This document shows, piece by piece, positions 6,806-12,862 of a stretch of 12,862 nucleotides of DNA. The stretch spans positions 1 through 12,862 of the forward strand of contig JACQTL010000017.1 of assembly GCA_016210805.1 (NCBI GenBank), written 5' to 3'. The notes below the pieces were generated by a model. The model ran no database searches, was not told the origin of the DNA, and saw only the letters and a program-made list of their open reading frames with translations. A program made the position numbers and the translations under genes. Positions within the stretch are counted from its first letter, which is position 1. The number at the start of each line of letters is the position of its first letter. Source of the stretch: Actinomycetota bacterium (lineage in GTDB: Bacteria > Actinomycetota > UBA4738 > G016210805).

Positions 6806-9675
6806 GTCCGGTCCGGGTAGCCCGTGGCCTCCACCCGCTCCCGCACCGCGTCGGGGTGCAAGCCCTCCGGCGCCGTGGTGGCCGCCGCCGTGGTCCTCTC
6901 GCAGGAGACGAGCGGCCCGGTCCCCGGCCCCTGGAGGCAGACGTCGAAGCCGGGCCCGCCGTTCAGGGAGTCGCCGTGCCGGCCCCCGTCCAGGTGGTCG
7001 TTGCCGGCCCTCCCCCGGAGGTCGTCGGCGCCGTTCCACCCGAACAGCACGTTGGGAGCGGCGTTGCCGATCAGCAGGTCGCCGAAGCGCGAACCGAACA
7101 GCGCCTCGATGCCCTTCAGGGTGTCCCTCCCCTCCCCGGTGGCCTTGCCGGTGGTCAGGTTCGCCGTCACGGCGCGGCCGGCGAGCTCGAAGTCGGCGTA
7201 GTCGAACCCGCCCCCGCCCCTGTACCCGTCCTTGCCGGCCTGGCCCAGGAGGATGTCGGCTCCCCTGCCCCCGTTCAGCGTGTCCGCCCCGGCCTCTCCG
7301 AACAGGATGTCGGGTCCGGCCCCGCCGTTCATCGTGTCCGGGCCCCCGCCGCCCACCAGGAGGTCGGCTCCGGCTCCCCCGTTCAGAGTGTCGGCGCCGG
7401 GGCCGCCCCACAGCTCGTCGGCGCCGCCTCCGCCGAGGAGCGTGTCGTTCCCCTCGTGGCCGAGGAGGACGTCGTTCCCCCCGCCGCCGATGAGCAGGTC
7501 GTCGCCCTCCAGGCCGAGCAGCGTGTCGTTCCCGCCCAGCCCGCAGATGATGTCGGGGCCCTCGGTGCCGACGAGCTCCTCGCCGGCCGGGGTGCCCACG
7601 ACCTGGTTGCGCAGGTCGTTCTCGTATCCCGGGCACTTCGGCGCCTCGTCGTCGTTCAGGATCGTGCCCATCCCCTCGGGGTCGGCGATCGTCGCGTTCA
7701 CGGCCCCGGTCAGCCGGAGGAAGAACGTCTCGTCGTGCTCGAAGACCGCGTCCTGGGTGGTGGGCACGGAGACGGTGCGGGTCACCTCCCCGGGCGGGAA
7801 CTCGAGGCTCCCCGAGACGGCCGGGAAGTCCGTCCCCTGGGTCGCCGAGCCGGATGCGGTCGCGTAGTCGACCGTCACGGTGTCCGATCCGTTCGGCGGG
7901 TCGAGCCGGACCGTGAAGACCGCCGTGTCCCCCTCCGCCACCGTCACGTCGTCCACGCTTAGCGCCGGCCCCTCGTCCACCCCGACGCACTCGGTGAAGC
8001 GGAACGAGCCGATCCGGGTCCGCCAGCTCCGGTCGCCGGTCGCCGAGTAGTACTCGTTCGTGTACCAGAACGTGCAGTCGTCCACGGGGTCGACGGTCAG
8101 GTCGCTGTAGTCGCCCCACCGGTTGAACGGGGAGGTCTGCGAGCCCGTCCCGGCCATCAGGACCCCCTCGCCCTGGGTCATCGTCCCGGGGGGATCGGCG
8201 GCCAGGCGCCCCGTGTAGCGGATCCCCGGGTGGACGGCGCCGCTCGACACCGAGTACCCCAGCGCGATGTCGCCGGCCCGGTCCATGGCCGTGCTCCCCA
8301 TCCACCGGTGCAGGCCGTCGGCCGGGGCGAACGTGCCCTGCTGCTCGATCGACCAGCCCGGCGAGCCCGTCGGCCGGCGGAGCTCGTACCACCGGATCCC
8401 GGCCCGGCCGGCCCCGGCGTCCACGGTGTGGTTGACCACGAGGGTCTCGTGCGGACCGGTGTTCCGGTAGGCGAGGCGGAACATCAGCCGGTCGCTGATC
8501 GGGTCGAGGCCCTGGTCGGTCCCCGGCTGCGGGATGCAGTTCCGGGGGAAGCCGCCCGGGCAGATGTACGGGTCGAAGTCCGCCGGCCACAGCCGGCTGG
8601 GGCCGGTGAACGACGAGGCGGTCGGGTTCACCCAGTTCACCGAGAGCCTGAACACCTGGAGCTGGTCGGGCATGAAGAACCCGAACGTCTCATCGTCCAC
8701 CTCGATGAACGGGTTCGGCGTGCCCGCCGGAGGCAGGGTGGTCCCGTCGAGGTCGGTGGGCAGCATCGCCCCCAGCCGCGCGTCGGTCGAGAACAGGTCG
8801 AAGGAGACCATCCGGGCGGGCTGCCCGGCCAGCATGGCGCTCCGCTCGAGGACCGCCACGCCCTGGCCCCCCCAGTCGAAGTCCGGCTGGATGAACTGGT
8901 TGTAGGCCAGGTAGTACCCGTCGGGCCAGACCCCGAGCTTCGGATAGTCGTTCAGCTTCGTGTCGCTCGTCTTGAACGCGTAGCGGTGGAACGTGCCGGT
9001 GGGATCGGGGGTCGTCGACACCGCCACGCACTGGTAGTAGGGGCCCACGGGGTCGTCGGAGGCGTTCGTCCGGAAGCCGAACTGGCTGACCAGCCACCGG
9101 TCGGCGAGCTGGTCGTACAGGACGATGGGGTCCCCCTGGTTCGTGTCCCGGCACACCCCTCCCCCGGCCGCGAAGCCGGCCCAGAAGGCGCTCGTGGGGA
9201 AGGGCCCCAGGACCTCGTTCCCGGCCCGGTCGTACACCGCGGTGGACACGTTCACCATCTGGACGTAGTGGTTCGGGCCGATCTCGCCGTTGGGGTCGGG
9301 GGGCAGGACCTGGGGGCCCTGGTCCTGGTTGGCGATGCCCTCGAAGCCGGTCGCCGCGGGGATGTCCTGGTCGCCCGGGGCCTCCTCCTGTACGGCGGGG
9401 TCGGGCTCCTGGGGGGCGCCGCCGCCCTCGCCCTTGGGGATCCCCCGCAGGGGCGCGGCCGGCCCGGTCGGCAACCCGGCTCGGGCGGCCAGGACGCGGA
9501 GCGGCTCGGACGTGTCGTGCCCCACGGAGGCCCGGACGAGCGGAGGGGTACCGCCGGCCCTGGGGTCCTCGGGCGTCGCCGGCTCGGAGGACGCCCCCCG
9601 GACGGGGAACGCGAGCGCCGCGCCGAGGACCAGGGCGGACGCGAGCAGGCCGGTGCGGCGGGAACGGCGGATCAT
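6799..9675 (-). CDS. Exported calcium-binding protein: unassigned ectodomain, Calx-beta, RTX repeats
   Basis: The 958-residue product begins with a Sec-type signal peptide (basic RRSRR at 3-7, hydrophobic core 9-23, likely cleavage near VRGA at 25-28) and a low-complexity Pro/Gly/Ala region to about 105. Residues about 110-565 form a large domain starting near PDPNGEIGPNHYVQMVN (126-142). It recalls the propeller-like N-terminal domains of bacterial surface proteins, but I cannot assign it. A Calx-beta domain spans about 566-676 (VTVAEGDTAVFTVRL, YATASGSATQGTDF). RTX nonapeptides fill 703-828 and 861-914. Ten cysteines, an even number, would allow disulfides outside the cell. The tail after 925 has no sortase signal, membrane anchor or other known sorting signal. 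It is probably a secreted or wall-associated Ca-binding, adhesion-like protein. ATG 9675 was chosen because the signal peptide starts there and the promoter overlaps the longer frame. It converges on the adenosyltransferase gene. Confidence 0.88.
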   Translation of the reverse strand: MIRRSRRTGLLASALVLGAALAFPVRGASSEPATPEDPRAGGTPPLVRASVGHDTSEPLRVLAARAGLPTGPAAPLRGIPKGEGGGAPQEPDPAVQEEAPGDQDIPAATGFEGIANQDQGPQVLPPDPNGEIGPNHYVQMVNVSTAVYDRAGNEVLGPFPTSAFWAGFAAGGGVCRDTNQGDPIVLYDQLADRWLVSQFGFRTNASDDPVGPYYQCVAVSTTPDPTGTFHRYAFKTSDTKLNDYPKLGVWPDGYYLAYNQFIQPDFDWGGQGVAVLERSAMLAGQPARMVSFDLFSTDARLGAMLPTDLDGTTLPPAGTPNPFIEVDDETFGFFMPDQLQVFRLSVNWVNPTASSFTGPSRLWPADFDPYICPGGFPRNCIPQPGTDQGLDPISDRLMFRLAYRNTGPHETLVVNHTVDAGAGRAGIRWYELRRPTGSPGWSIEQQGTFAPADGLHRWMGSTAMDRAGDIALGYSVSSGAVHPGIRYTGRLAADPPGTMTQGEGVLMAGTGSQTSPFNRWGDYSDLTVDPVDDCTFWYTNEYYSATGDRSWRTRIGSFRFTECVGVDEGPALSVDDVTVAEGDTAVFTVRLDPPNGSDTVTVDYATASGSATQGTDFPAVSGSLEFPPGEVTRTVSVPTTQDAVFEHDETFFLRLTGAVNATIADPEGMGTILNDDEAPKCPGYENDLRNQVVGTPAGEELVGTEGPDIICGLGGNDTLLGLEGDDLLIGGGGNDVLLGHEGNDTLLGGGGADELWGGPGADTLNGGAGADLLVGGGGPDTMNGGAGPDILFGEAGADTLNGGRGADILLGQAGKDGYRGGGGFDYADFELAGRAVTANLTTGKATGEGRDTLKGIEALFGSRFGDLLIGNAAPNVLFGWNGADDLRGRAGNDHLDGGRHGDSLNGGPGFDVCLQGPGTGPLVSCERTTAAATTAPEGLHPDAVRERVEATGYPDRTG
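6934..7095 (-). repeat. Second RTX block, six units
   Basis: Six nine-residue units (protein residues 861-914) place D866, N875, D884, D893, D902 and D911 exactly nine apart. They are more degenerate than the main block and separated from it by about 32 residues without the repeat, and they are out of register with it (825 to 866 is 41 residues). Confidence 0.8.
7192..7569 (-). repeat. Main RTX block, fourteen 27-bp units
   Basis: Units of the form GGxGxDxLx run without a break over protein residues 703-828. The sixth-position Asp recurs every nine residues from D708 to D825, fourteen in all. In the known family this forms a calcium-loaded parallel beta roll. At DNA level it is a tandem 27-base array. 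Confidence 0.92.
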
Positions 9676-9736
9676 CGGCGCTTCCCCCAGGTTCGGCCGG
9701 GCGATCCGGTCGAACGGTCGTAGGTACAGGGGGCCG

Positions 9737-9766
9737 ATGCTACCGGATGTAACGCCCCTCGGCCAA
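9737..9766 (-). promoter_or_regulatory. Probable promoter of the RTX protein gene
   Basis: On the minus strand TTGGCC (9766-9761) and TAGCAT (9742-9737) are separated by 18 bases. Transcription would begin near 9730, leaving about 55 bases of leader to the ATG at 9675, with the G-rich stretch GGGGGAAG as a weak ribosome site. Confidence 0.4.
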
Positions 9767-9776
9767 CGAACCCCCA

Positions 9777-9793
9777 CGATTCACGACGAATCG
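9777..9793 (-). terminator. Possible terminator after the lipoprotein gene
   Basis: CGATTC (9777-9782) and GAATCG (9788-9793) are perfect 6-base arms with a 5-base loop. It lies between the lipoprotein stop (9811) and the RTX promoter -35. No T-tract is present. It could instead be an operator for the RTX gene. Confidence 0.35.
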
Positions 9794-9810
9794 CGACGGA
9801 AGGGACGCGC

Positions 9811-10239
9811 TCAGGCCCCGACGAAGCCCCCGTAGTCCTCACCGCCGAGCTCGAGCCCCAGGAACCCCGCGGCGCTCGGGTCCGTCCCCGCCGGGAAGGC
9901 CACCTCGAAGGTGCCCACCCCCCCGTCGGAGACCCCCCGGGCGGGGGTGACCATGGCGTCGGTGCGCTCCCCGGTCAGGGCGTCGAGGGCGTACACGCCC
10001 GGGGCCCCCACGTCGGCCCCCGAGCCGTTCGCGACCTCGAGCTCGCCGGTGGCGCCGTCGAAGGCCAGCGTGGCCTGGATGCCGGCGTTGACGTAGGCGA
10101 AGGACCCCGGCTCGGCCGAGACGGTGGGGCCGGTCGTGGTGGCCTCGTCGGTGGGCCGGACGTCACCACCGGTGCAGGCGGCCGCCCCCAGAGCCAGGGA
10201 CGCCAGGACGGCGGCCACCACCCTCCCACGCGCGCCCAC
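9811..10239 (-). CDS. Small predicted lipoprotein of unknown function
   Basis: The 142-residue product starts with a basic MGARGR segment and a hydrophobic stretch (7-21), ending at Cys22 in LGAAAC followed by TGGD. This fits a lipoprotein signal, though the -3 residue is Ala rather than the preferred Leu/Val/Ile. An acidic Thr-rich spacer (about 23-48) leads to a compact beta-rich domain (about 50-140), with AYVNAGIQATLAFDGATGELEV and GVYALDALTGERTDAMV as its most distinctive parts. I do not recognise the family. I chose the GTG at 10239 because it puts the signal at the N-terminus and has GAGG at suitable spacing; the longer open frame to 10869 runs through two real plus-strand genes. It is divergent from the EthD gene and upstream of, but probably not cotranscribed with, the RTX protein gene. 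It may be a sensor or binding lipoprotein on the cell surface; this is inference. Confidence 0.78.
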   Translation of the reverse strand: MGARGRVVAAVLASLALGAAACTGGDVRPTDEATTTGPTVSAEPGSFAYVNAGIQATLAFDGATGELEVANGSGADVGAPGVYALDALTGERTDAMVTPARGVSDGGVGTFEVAFPAGTDPSAAGFLGLELGGEDYGGFVGA

Positions 10240-10277
10240 CCTCCGGCCTCCTCTCCCACCCTGCCCGGGCGGCCCCC

Positions 10278-10287
10278 ACGATACGAT
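10278..10287. promoter_or_regulatory. Overlapping divergent -10 boxes (lipoprotein and EthD genes)
   Basis: The string ACGATACGAT holds TACGAT on the plus strand (10282-10287, toward the EthD gene) and TATCGT on the minus strand (10283-10278, toward the lipoprotein). Both fit TANNNT and overlap by two bases, so the two promoters may exclude one another. No convincing -35 is seen. The minus box has the same sequence as the dapA -10. Confidence 0.4.
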
Positions 10288-10329
10288 GCCCGCGCGGGCC
10301 CGGCGCCGGCCCGCCGAAGGGAGGCCGCG

Positions 10330-10647
10330 ATGTTCACGGTGCACATCTGGCTCCGGCGGAAGGAGGGGACCTCCCCGGAGGAGTTCCGCGACTACTGGCT
10401 CACCAACCACGCCCCCATCGCCAGGGACGGCTACCCGAACCTCCGCGGGTACAGGGTGAGCGTGGTCACCGGGGCCGGGCGCGAGCAGGAGGTCCCCTAC
10501 GACGGCGTGGCCGAGCTCTCCTGGGACAGCAGGGAGGACTTCTCCGCCGACATGAAGACCGAGGCCGCCAGGCGGGGCACGGAGGACCTGGCCGGCTTCA
10601 CCTCCGCCTTCGGCCTGCTGTTCGTGGAGCAGGAGACGGTGGCGTGA
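10330..10647 (+). CDS. EthD-family protein
   Basis: The 105-residue protein is a single EthD-type dimeric alpha/beta-barrel domain: VHIWLRRKEG (4-13), EEFRDYWLTNHAPIA (17-31) with F19, Y22, W23 and H27, then RGYRVSVVTG (39-48), and the C-terminal strand GLLFVEQETV. Members are associated with degradation of ethers or polyketide-like compounds, but their reaction is usually unknown, so no substrate can be given. It is probably cytoplasmic. The start ATG has the strong ribosome site GGGAGG 5 bases away. Its leader contains GC-rich palindromes, including a 12-base one at 10288-10299. It is the first gene of a tight plus-strand set with the split-barrel protein (19-base gap) and the LysE-like exporter (10-base gap). 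Confidence 0.9.
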   Translation: MFTVHIWLRRKEGTSPEEFRDYWLTNHAPIARDGYPNLRGYRVSVVTGAGREQEVPYDGVAELSWDSREDFSADMKTEAARRGTEDLAGFTSAFGLLFVEQETVA

Positions 10648-10666
10648 ACGAGGAGCGTGAGCGAAC

Positions 10667-11116
10667 TTGCCGATGACCCCGGAGGAGATCGAGGGGTTCC
10701 TGGCCGAGCCCCGGCTGGCCCACCTGGCCACCGTGGCCCCCGACGGGCGGCCCCGGACCCGGCCGGTGTGGTTCGTGTGGGCCGACGGCGCCATGTGGTT
10801 CACGACCCGCCTGGAGTCGCGCTTCATCGGGACCGACATCCAGGCCGGCTCGGCCCTCGCCGCCAGCATCGCCTCGGAGGACCGGCCCTACCGCGCCGTG
10901 CTCCTGCGGGGGACCGCCGAGGTGTGGGAGGAGGACCGGGAGGCCTGGCTCCTCAGGATCTCCACCCGGTACGGCCGGGCCGAGGGCGAGCGCTGGGTCA
11001 GGGGCGCGCTGAAGGAGGCCGACCGGGTCGTCATCCGCCTCGTCCCGACCAGCACCGTGTCCTGGGACTTCGGGAAGGGCGACCGGACCCCGGCCAACGC
11101 CGGCCGGCGACGCTGA
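10667..11116 (+). CDS. Pyridoxamine 5'-phosphate oxidase-like split-barrel protein (FMN or F420 type)
   Basis: The 149-residue protein has the split-barrel fold seen in FMN- and F420-binding reductases. It opens with TPEEIEGFLAEPRLAHLATVAPDGRPRTRPVWF, the classic strand pair of this family (here residues 4-36), followed by MWFTTR (43-48), the core VLLRGTAEVWEEDRE (78-92), and a late strand VVIRLVPTSTVSWDFGKG (121-138) typical of actinobacterial members. It resembles the small F420-dependent reductases of mycobacteria more than true PdxH, which is longer and carries other phosphate-binding residues. Cofactor and substrate cannot be fixed from sequence alone. The start may be TTG 10667 (AGGAG 11 bases upstream) or ATG 10673 two codons later. 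It is probably cotranscribed with the EthD and LysE-like genes, suggesting a shared role in handling a small redox-active or aromatic metabolite; this is inference. Confidence 0.9.
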   Translation: MPMTPEEIEGFLAEPRLAHLATVAPDGRPRTRPVWFVWADGAMWFTTRLESRFIGTDIQAGSALAASIASEDRPYRAVLLRGTAEVWEEDREAWLLRISTRYGRAEGERWVRGALKEADRVVIRLVPTSTVSWDFGKGDRTPANAGRRR

Positions 11117-11126
11117 GCCGCTCGCC

Positions 11127-11747
11127 GTGGACCTGGCCGGGGCCGCGGCGGCCTTCGGCGTGGGCGTGGCCCTGGGGGTGATCCCCGGGCCCGTCCAGAT
11201 CCTGATCGTCTCGGAGTCGGCCCGGGCGGGGATCCGGGGAGGCCTCCGGGTCCTGGCCGGCGCCAACGGGACCTTCGCCGTGTTCCTGGTGGCCCTGGCC
11301 GCCGGCCTGTCTGCCCTGGACCCGTCGGAGGCGTTCCTCCGGGTGGTCAAGGTGGCCGGGGGCGGGTTCCTGGTGTTCCTGGGGGTGGACGCTTTCAGGA
11401 GCGCCCGGCTGGCGGTCGAGGAGCGGGCCGCGCCGGGCTCCCGGCGCCACCCCACGGCCAGGGGCGTCCTCGCCGTCGTTCTGAACCCGGGGCTCTACAT
11501 CTTCCTGGCCACGACGGCGTCGGCGGTGCTGGCCGACGCTGCGAGCCGGGACGGGCGTGCCGGCGCCTTCCTGGTGGCCGGGGCCATGCTCGTGGGGGTG
11601 TCCTCCATCGACGCGGCGATGATGCTGCTCGGCACGGGCGGCCGCCGGGCCCTGGGCGAGCGGTTCGTGCGCGGGCTGGGCGTCGTGCTCTCCCTCGCCC
11701 TGGTGGCCCTCGGCGTGCTGTACGTGGTGCAGGGCGTCGTGCCCTGA
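11127..11747 (+). CDS. LysE/RhtB-family exporter
   Basis: The 206-residue inner-membrane protein has six likely membrane segments (about 4-28, 42-62, 72-90, 116-137, 145-168 and 183-203). It carries the family's N-terminal GVIPGPVQILIVSESARAG (17-35), with Pro-Gly-Pro at 20-22, and the Asn-Pro motif in VVLNPGLYIF (117-126). Family members export amino acids or their derivatives by proton exchange; the substrate here is unknown. The GTG start lies 10 bases after the preceding stop with no clear ribosome site, so expression probably depends on translation of the upstream gene. It ends in an inverted repeat shared with the convergent TetR gene. Confidence 0.9.
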   Translation: MDLAGAAAAFGVGVALGVIPGPVQILIVSESARAGIRGGLRVLAGANGTFAVFLVALAAGLSALDPSEAFLRVVKVAGGGFLVFLGVDAFRSARLAVEERAAPGSRRHPTARGVLAVVLNPGLYIFLATTASAVLADAASRDGRAGAFLVAGAMLVGVSSIDAAMMLLGTGGRRALGERFVRGLGVVLSLALVALGVLYVVQGVVP

Positions 11748-11763
11748 CCTCCCGGCCGGTCAG
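11744..11763. terminator. Inverted repeat containing both stop codons of the LysE-like and TetR genes
   Basis: CTGACC (11744-11749) and GGTCAG (11758-11763) are perfect 6-base arms with an 8-base loop TCCCGGCC. The plus stop TGA (11745-11747) and the minus stop, TCA at 11760-11762, sit symmetrically in the arms. The stem is shorter than at the other two convergent junctions. No T-tract is present. Confidence 0.5.
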
Positions 11764-12389
11764 CTTCCCGGGGCGCCGATCCCCCTTTCCAGGAACGTGA
11801 TTACCTCCTCGGCCACGGCCTGGGGCGGGGGCTCGTCGTGGGTGGCCCACCACAGGCCGGCCCACCTCACGCAGGCCAGGACCATGTTCGCCATCAGCTC
11901 CACCGGCCCGTCACGGACCACGCCCTCGGCCATGCCCTCCCGGAGCACGGCCTCCACCCGCCGGAGGAAGGGTCCCTGGGTGGCCTCCACGAGGTGGGCC
12001 CAGGACGGCGCCGCCTCGAACATCACCCGGAACAGGTCGGTGTTGCCGTGGGCGAAGGCCAGGTAGGCCCTCACCGCGGCCCGCTGGCGCTCCAGGGGGC
12101 CGGCCACGCCCCGGGTGGCCTCGGTGAGGACCCGGTCGAGCTCGGCCATCCCGTCGGCCACGATCGTGGCCAGGAGCTCCTCCTTGCTCTGGAAGTACAG
12201 GTAGAAGGTCCCGAACCCCAGGTCGGCCCCGGCGGCCACGTCGGCGATCGTGGTCCCGGCCATGCCCCGCTCGGCGATCAGCCGCCGGCCCGACGCCAGC
12301 AGTGCGGCCCTGGTCCGGGCCCGCCCGCCCCGCCCGGCCCCGGGGGCTCCCTCGATCGCCGGCGACTCCCCCATCTCGGGTGGGATCAT
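11760..12389 (-). CDS. TetR-family transcriptional regulator
   Basis: The 209-residue protein has a low-complexity N-terminus (1-23) and then a TetR HTH (about 25-75). Its core TTIADVAAGADLGFGTFYLYFQSKEELL (46-73) includes the recognition-helix Gly-Thr-Phe-Tyr and the family-typical YFQSKEEL. The rest is an all-helical ligand and dimer domain ending in LERGIGAPGS. Ligand and targets are unknown. ATG 12389 overlaps the stop of the upstream membrane gene in an ATGA (4 bases), so the two are probably cotranscribed and translationally coupled. ATG 12374 is an alternative start. The regulator may control the membrane protein gene or the convergent exporter set; this is not shown by the sequence, since no operator is visible in the 12-base gap. 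Confidence 0.94.
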   Translation of the reverse strand: MIPPEMGESPAIEGAPGAGRGGRARTRAALLASGRRLIAERGMAGTTIADVAAGADLGFGTFYLYFQSKEELLATIVADGMAELDRVLTEATRGVAGPLERQRAAVRAYLAFAHGNTDLFRVMFEAAPSWAHLVEATQGPFLRRVEAVLREGMAEGVVRDGPVELMANMVLACVRWAGLWWATHDEPPPQAVAEEVITFLERGIGAPGS

Positions 12390-12862
12390 CCCGCACGCAC
12401 GGCGCCCCGCGCACGGGCCTCGGCGGGCGGAGGGGCGGCCCGCCCGCCGGCCAGGTACCGCCGCCCGGTCCCCAGGGCCAGCAGGTACAGCACGGCGACC
12501 ACCGGCAGCAGCGCCCGGTACCCCGTGATCAGCGCGGAGTACTCGAGCACCCCGCCGACCATCGCGCCCAGCAGGTTGGCCCCGAAGGCGACCGTCGAGG
12601 ACCCCACGTCGCGGAACCGCTCCGCGAAGACCAGGTTGGCCAGGAAGACCGGCGCGAATGCCAGCGCCGTGGCGGCGACGAACCGCGGCCAGAACGACAG
12701 CCCGAGCAGGGCGCCCTGGGGGACGGTCCAGGCCACGGCCAGCGAGGCCAGGAGGGGCACGTAGAGCAGGGCCGGGCGACGGAGGCGGACCCGCTTGGCC
12801 ACCTCGATCGCGGCCAGCACGGTTATCAGGATCCCCGCGAACACGAGCGCGTTCACGAACCA
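12386..12862 (-). CDS. C-terminal part of a polytopic membrane protein, spermidine-synthase-like
   Basis: The open frame runs off the right edge; its first visible residues are WFVNALVFAGIL, so the GTG at 12856 is probably internal rather than the start. The visible 158 residues hold about five hydrophobic segments: VNALVFAGILITVLAAI, the stretch after RRPALLY, ATALAFAPVFLANLVFA, GANLLGAMVGGVLEYSALIT and LLPVVAVLYLLAL. A short basic, Pro/Ala-rich cytoplasmic tail follows. I recognise this pattern, especially LLGAMVGGVLEY followed by TGYRALLPVVAVLYLLA, from the membrane C-terminus of large actinobacterial proteins annotated as spermidine-synthase-like. Their function is not established, and the aminopropyltransferase-like domain is not in view. 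The stop codon overlaps the TetR start by four bases. Confidence 0.7.
   Translation of the reverse strand, partial: WFVNALVFAGILITVLAAIEVAKRVRLRRPALLYVPLLASLAVAWTVPQGALLGLSFWPRFVAATALAFAPVFLANLVFAERFRDVGSSTVAFGANLLGAMVGGVLEYSALITGYRALLPVVAVLYLLALGTGRRYLAGGRAAPPPAEARARGAVRAG

Noticed and set aside
7192..7569. Tandem 27-base repeats as a CRISPR-like or satellite array
   Set aside because: The period is exactly nine codons with no spacers, and it encodes standard RTX nonapeptides.
6329..8590. Minus-strand open frame of 753 codons across the adenosyltransferase and RTX genes
   Set aside because: It is out of frame with the RTX gene and antisense to the adenosyltransferase gene. The Arg/Gly/Pro-rich translation shows no domains.
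9676..9777. Longer N-terminus for the RTX protein
   Set aside because: The 34 extra residues precede the signal peptide and overlap the likely promoter boxes.
10240..10869. Longer N-terminus for the lipoprotein
   Set aside because: It would run antisense through the EthD gene and part of the split-barrel gene and would bury the lipoprotein signal inside the protein.
1..12862. Defence system, prophage, insertion element, biosynthetic cluster or tRNA
   Set aside because: I looked for transposase, integrase, nuclease-helicase, toxin-antitoxin or tRNA patterns on both strands and saw none. The content is housekeeping plus small accessory genes.

Overview
The window looks like ordinary chromosomal DNA from a very GC-rich bacterium, most likely a member of the Actinomycetota. 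The support is the dapA-rnj-ftsK gene order, an FMN/F420-type split-barrel protein, frequent GTG starts and two candidate leaderless starts. I cannot place it more finely by eye. It holds thirteen protein genes, two of them cut by the window edges. I see no RNA genes, CRISPR array, insertion sequence or phage gene. No stretch over 300 bases lacks a gene.

Left part (1-5991): a housekeeping block. A RodZ-like gene (minus, cut at the left edge) is divergent from an inorganic pyrophosphatase gene (plus). The pyrophosphatase gene converges on a tight three-gene minus-strand operon read dapA, rnj, ftsK. dapA and rnj overlap by 17 bases, and ftsK starts on the base after the rnj stop. The operon makes the lysine/peptidoglycan precursor enzyme DapA, the RNA-processing enzyme RNase J and the DNA translocase FtsK. 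Its likely promoter and a leader with a strong hairpin lie at 5992-6141.

Middle part (6240-10239): a PduO-type cobalamin adenosyltransferase (plus) converges on a large gene for an exported protein. That protein has an uncharacterised ectodomain, a Calx-beta domain and about twenty RTX calcium-binding nonapeptides. Upstream of it on the same strand is a small predicted lipoprotein gene with its own signals.

Right part (10330-12862): a compact plus-strand set (EthD-family protein, split-barrel flavin/F420-type protein, LysE-family exporter) converges on a TetR regulator. The regulator overlaps by four bases the end of a large membrane protein resembling spermidine-synthase-like polytopic proteins; the rest of that gene is outside the window.

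The most notable patterns are non-coding. Each of the three convergent gene junctions carries a perfect inverted repeat that includes one or both stop codons. Two genes appear to start 7 bases after a -10 box (leaderless). The dapA leader has a perfect 9-bp stem and a tandem 7-mer just upstream of its -35. I found no convincing new multi-gene system. The exported RTX/Calx-beta protein with its unassigned ectodomain is the best protein-level candidate for something undescribed.
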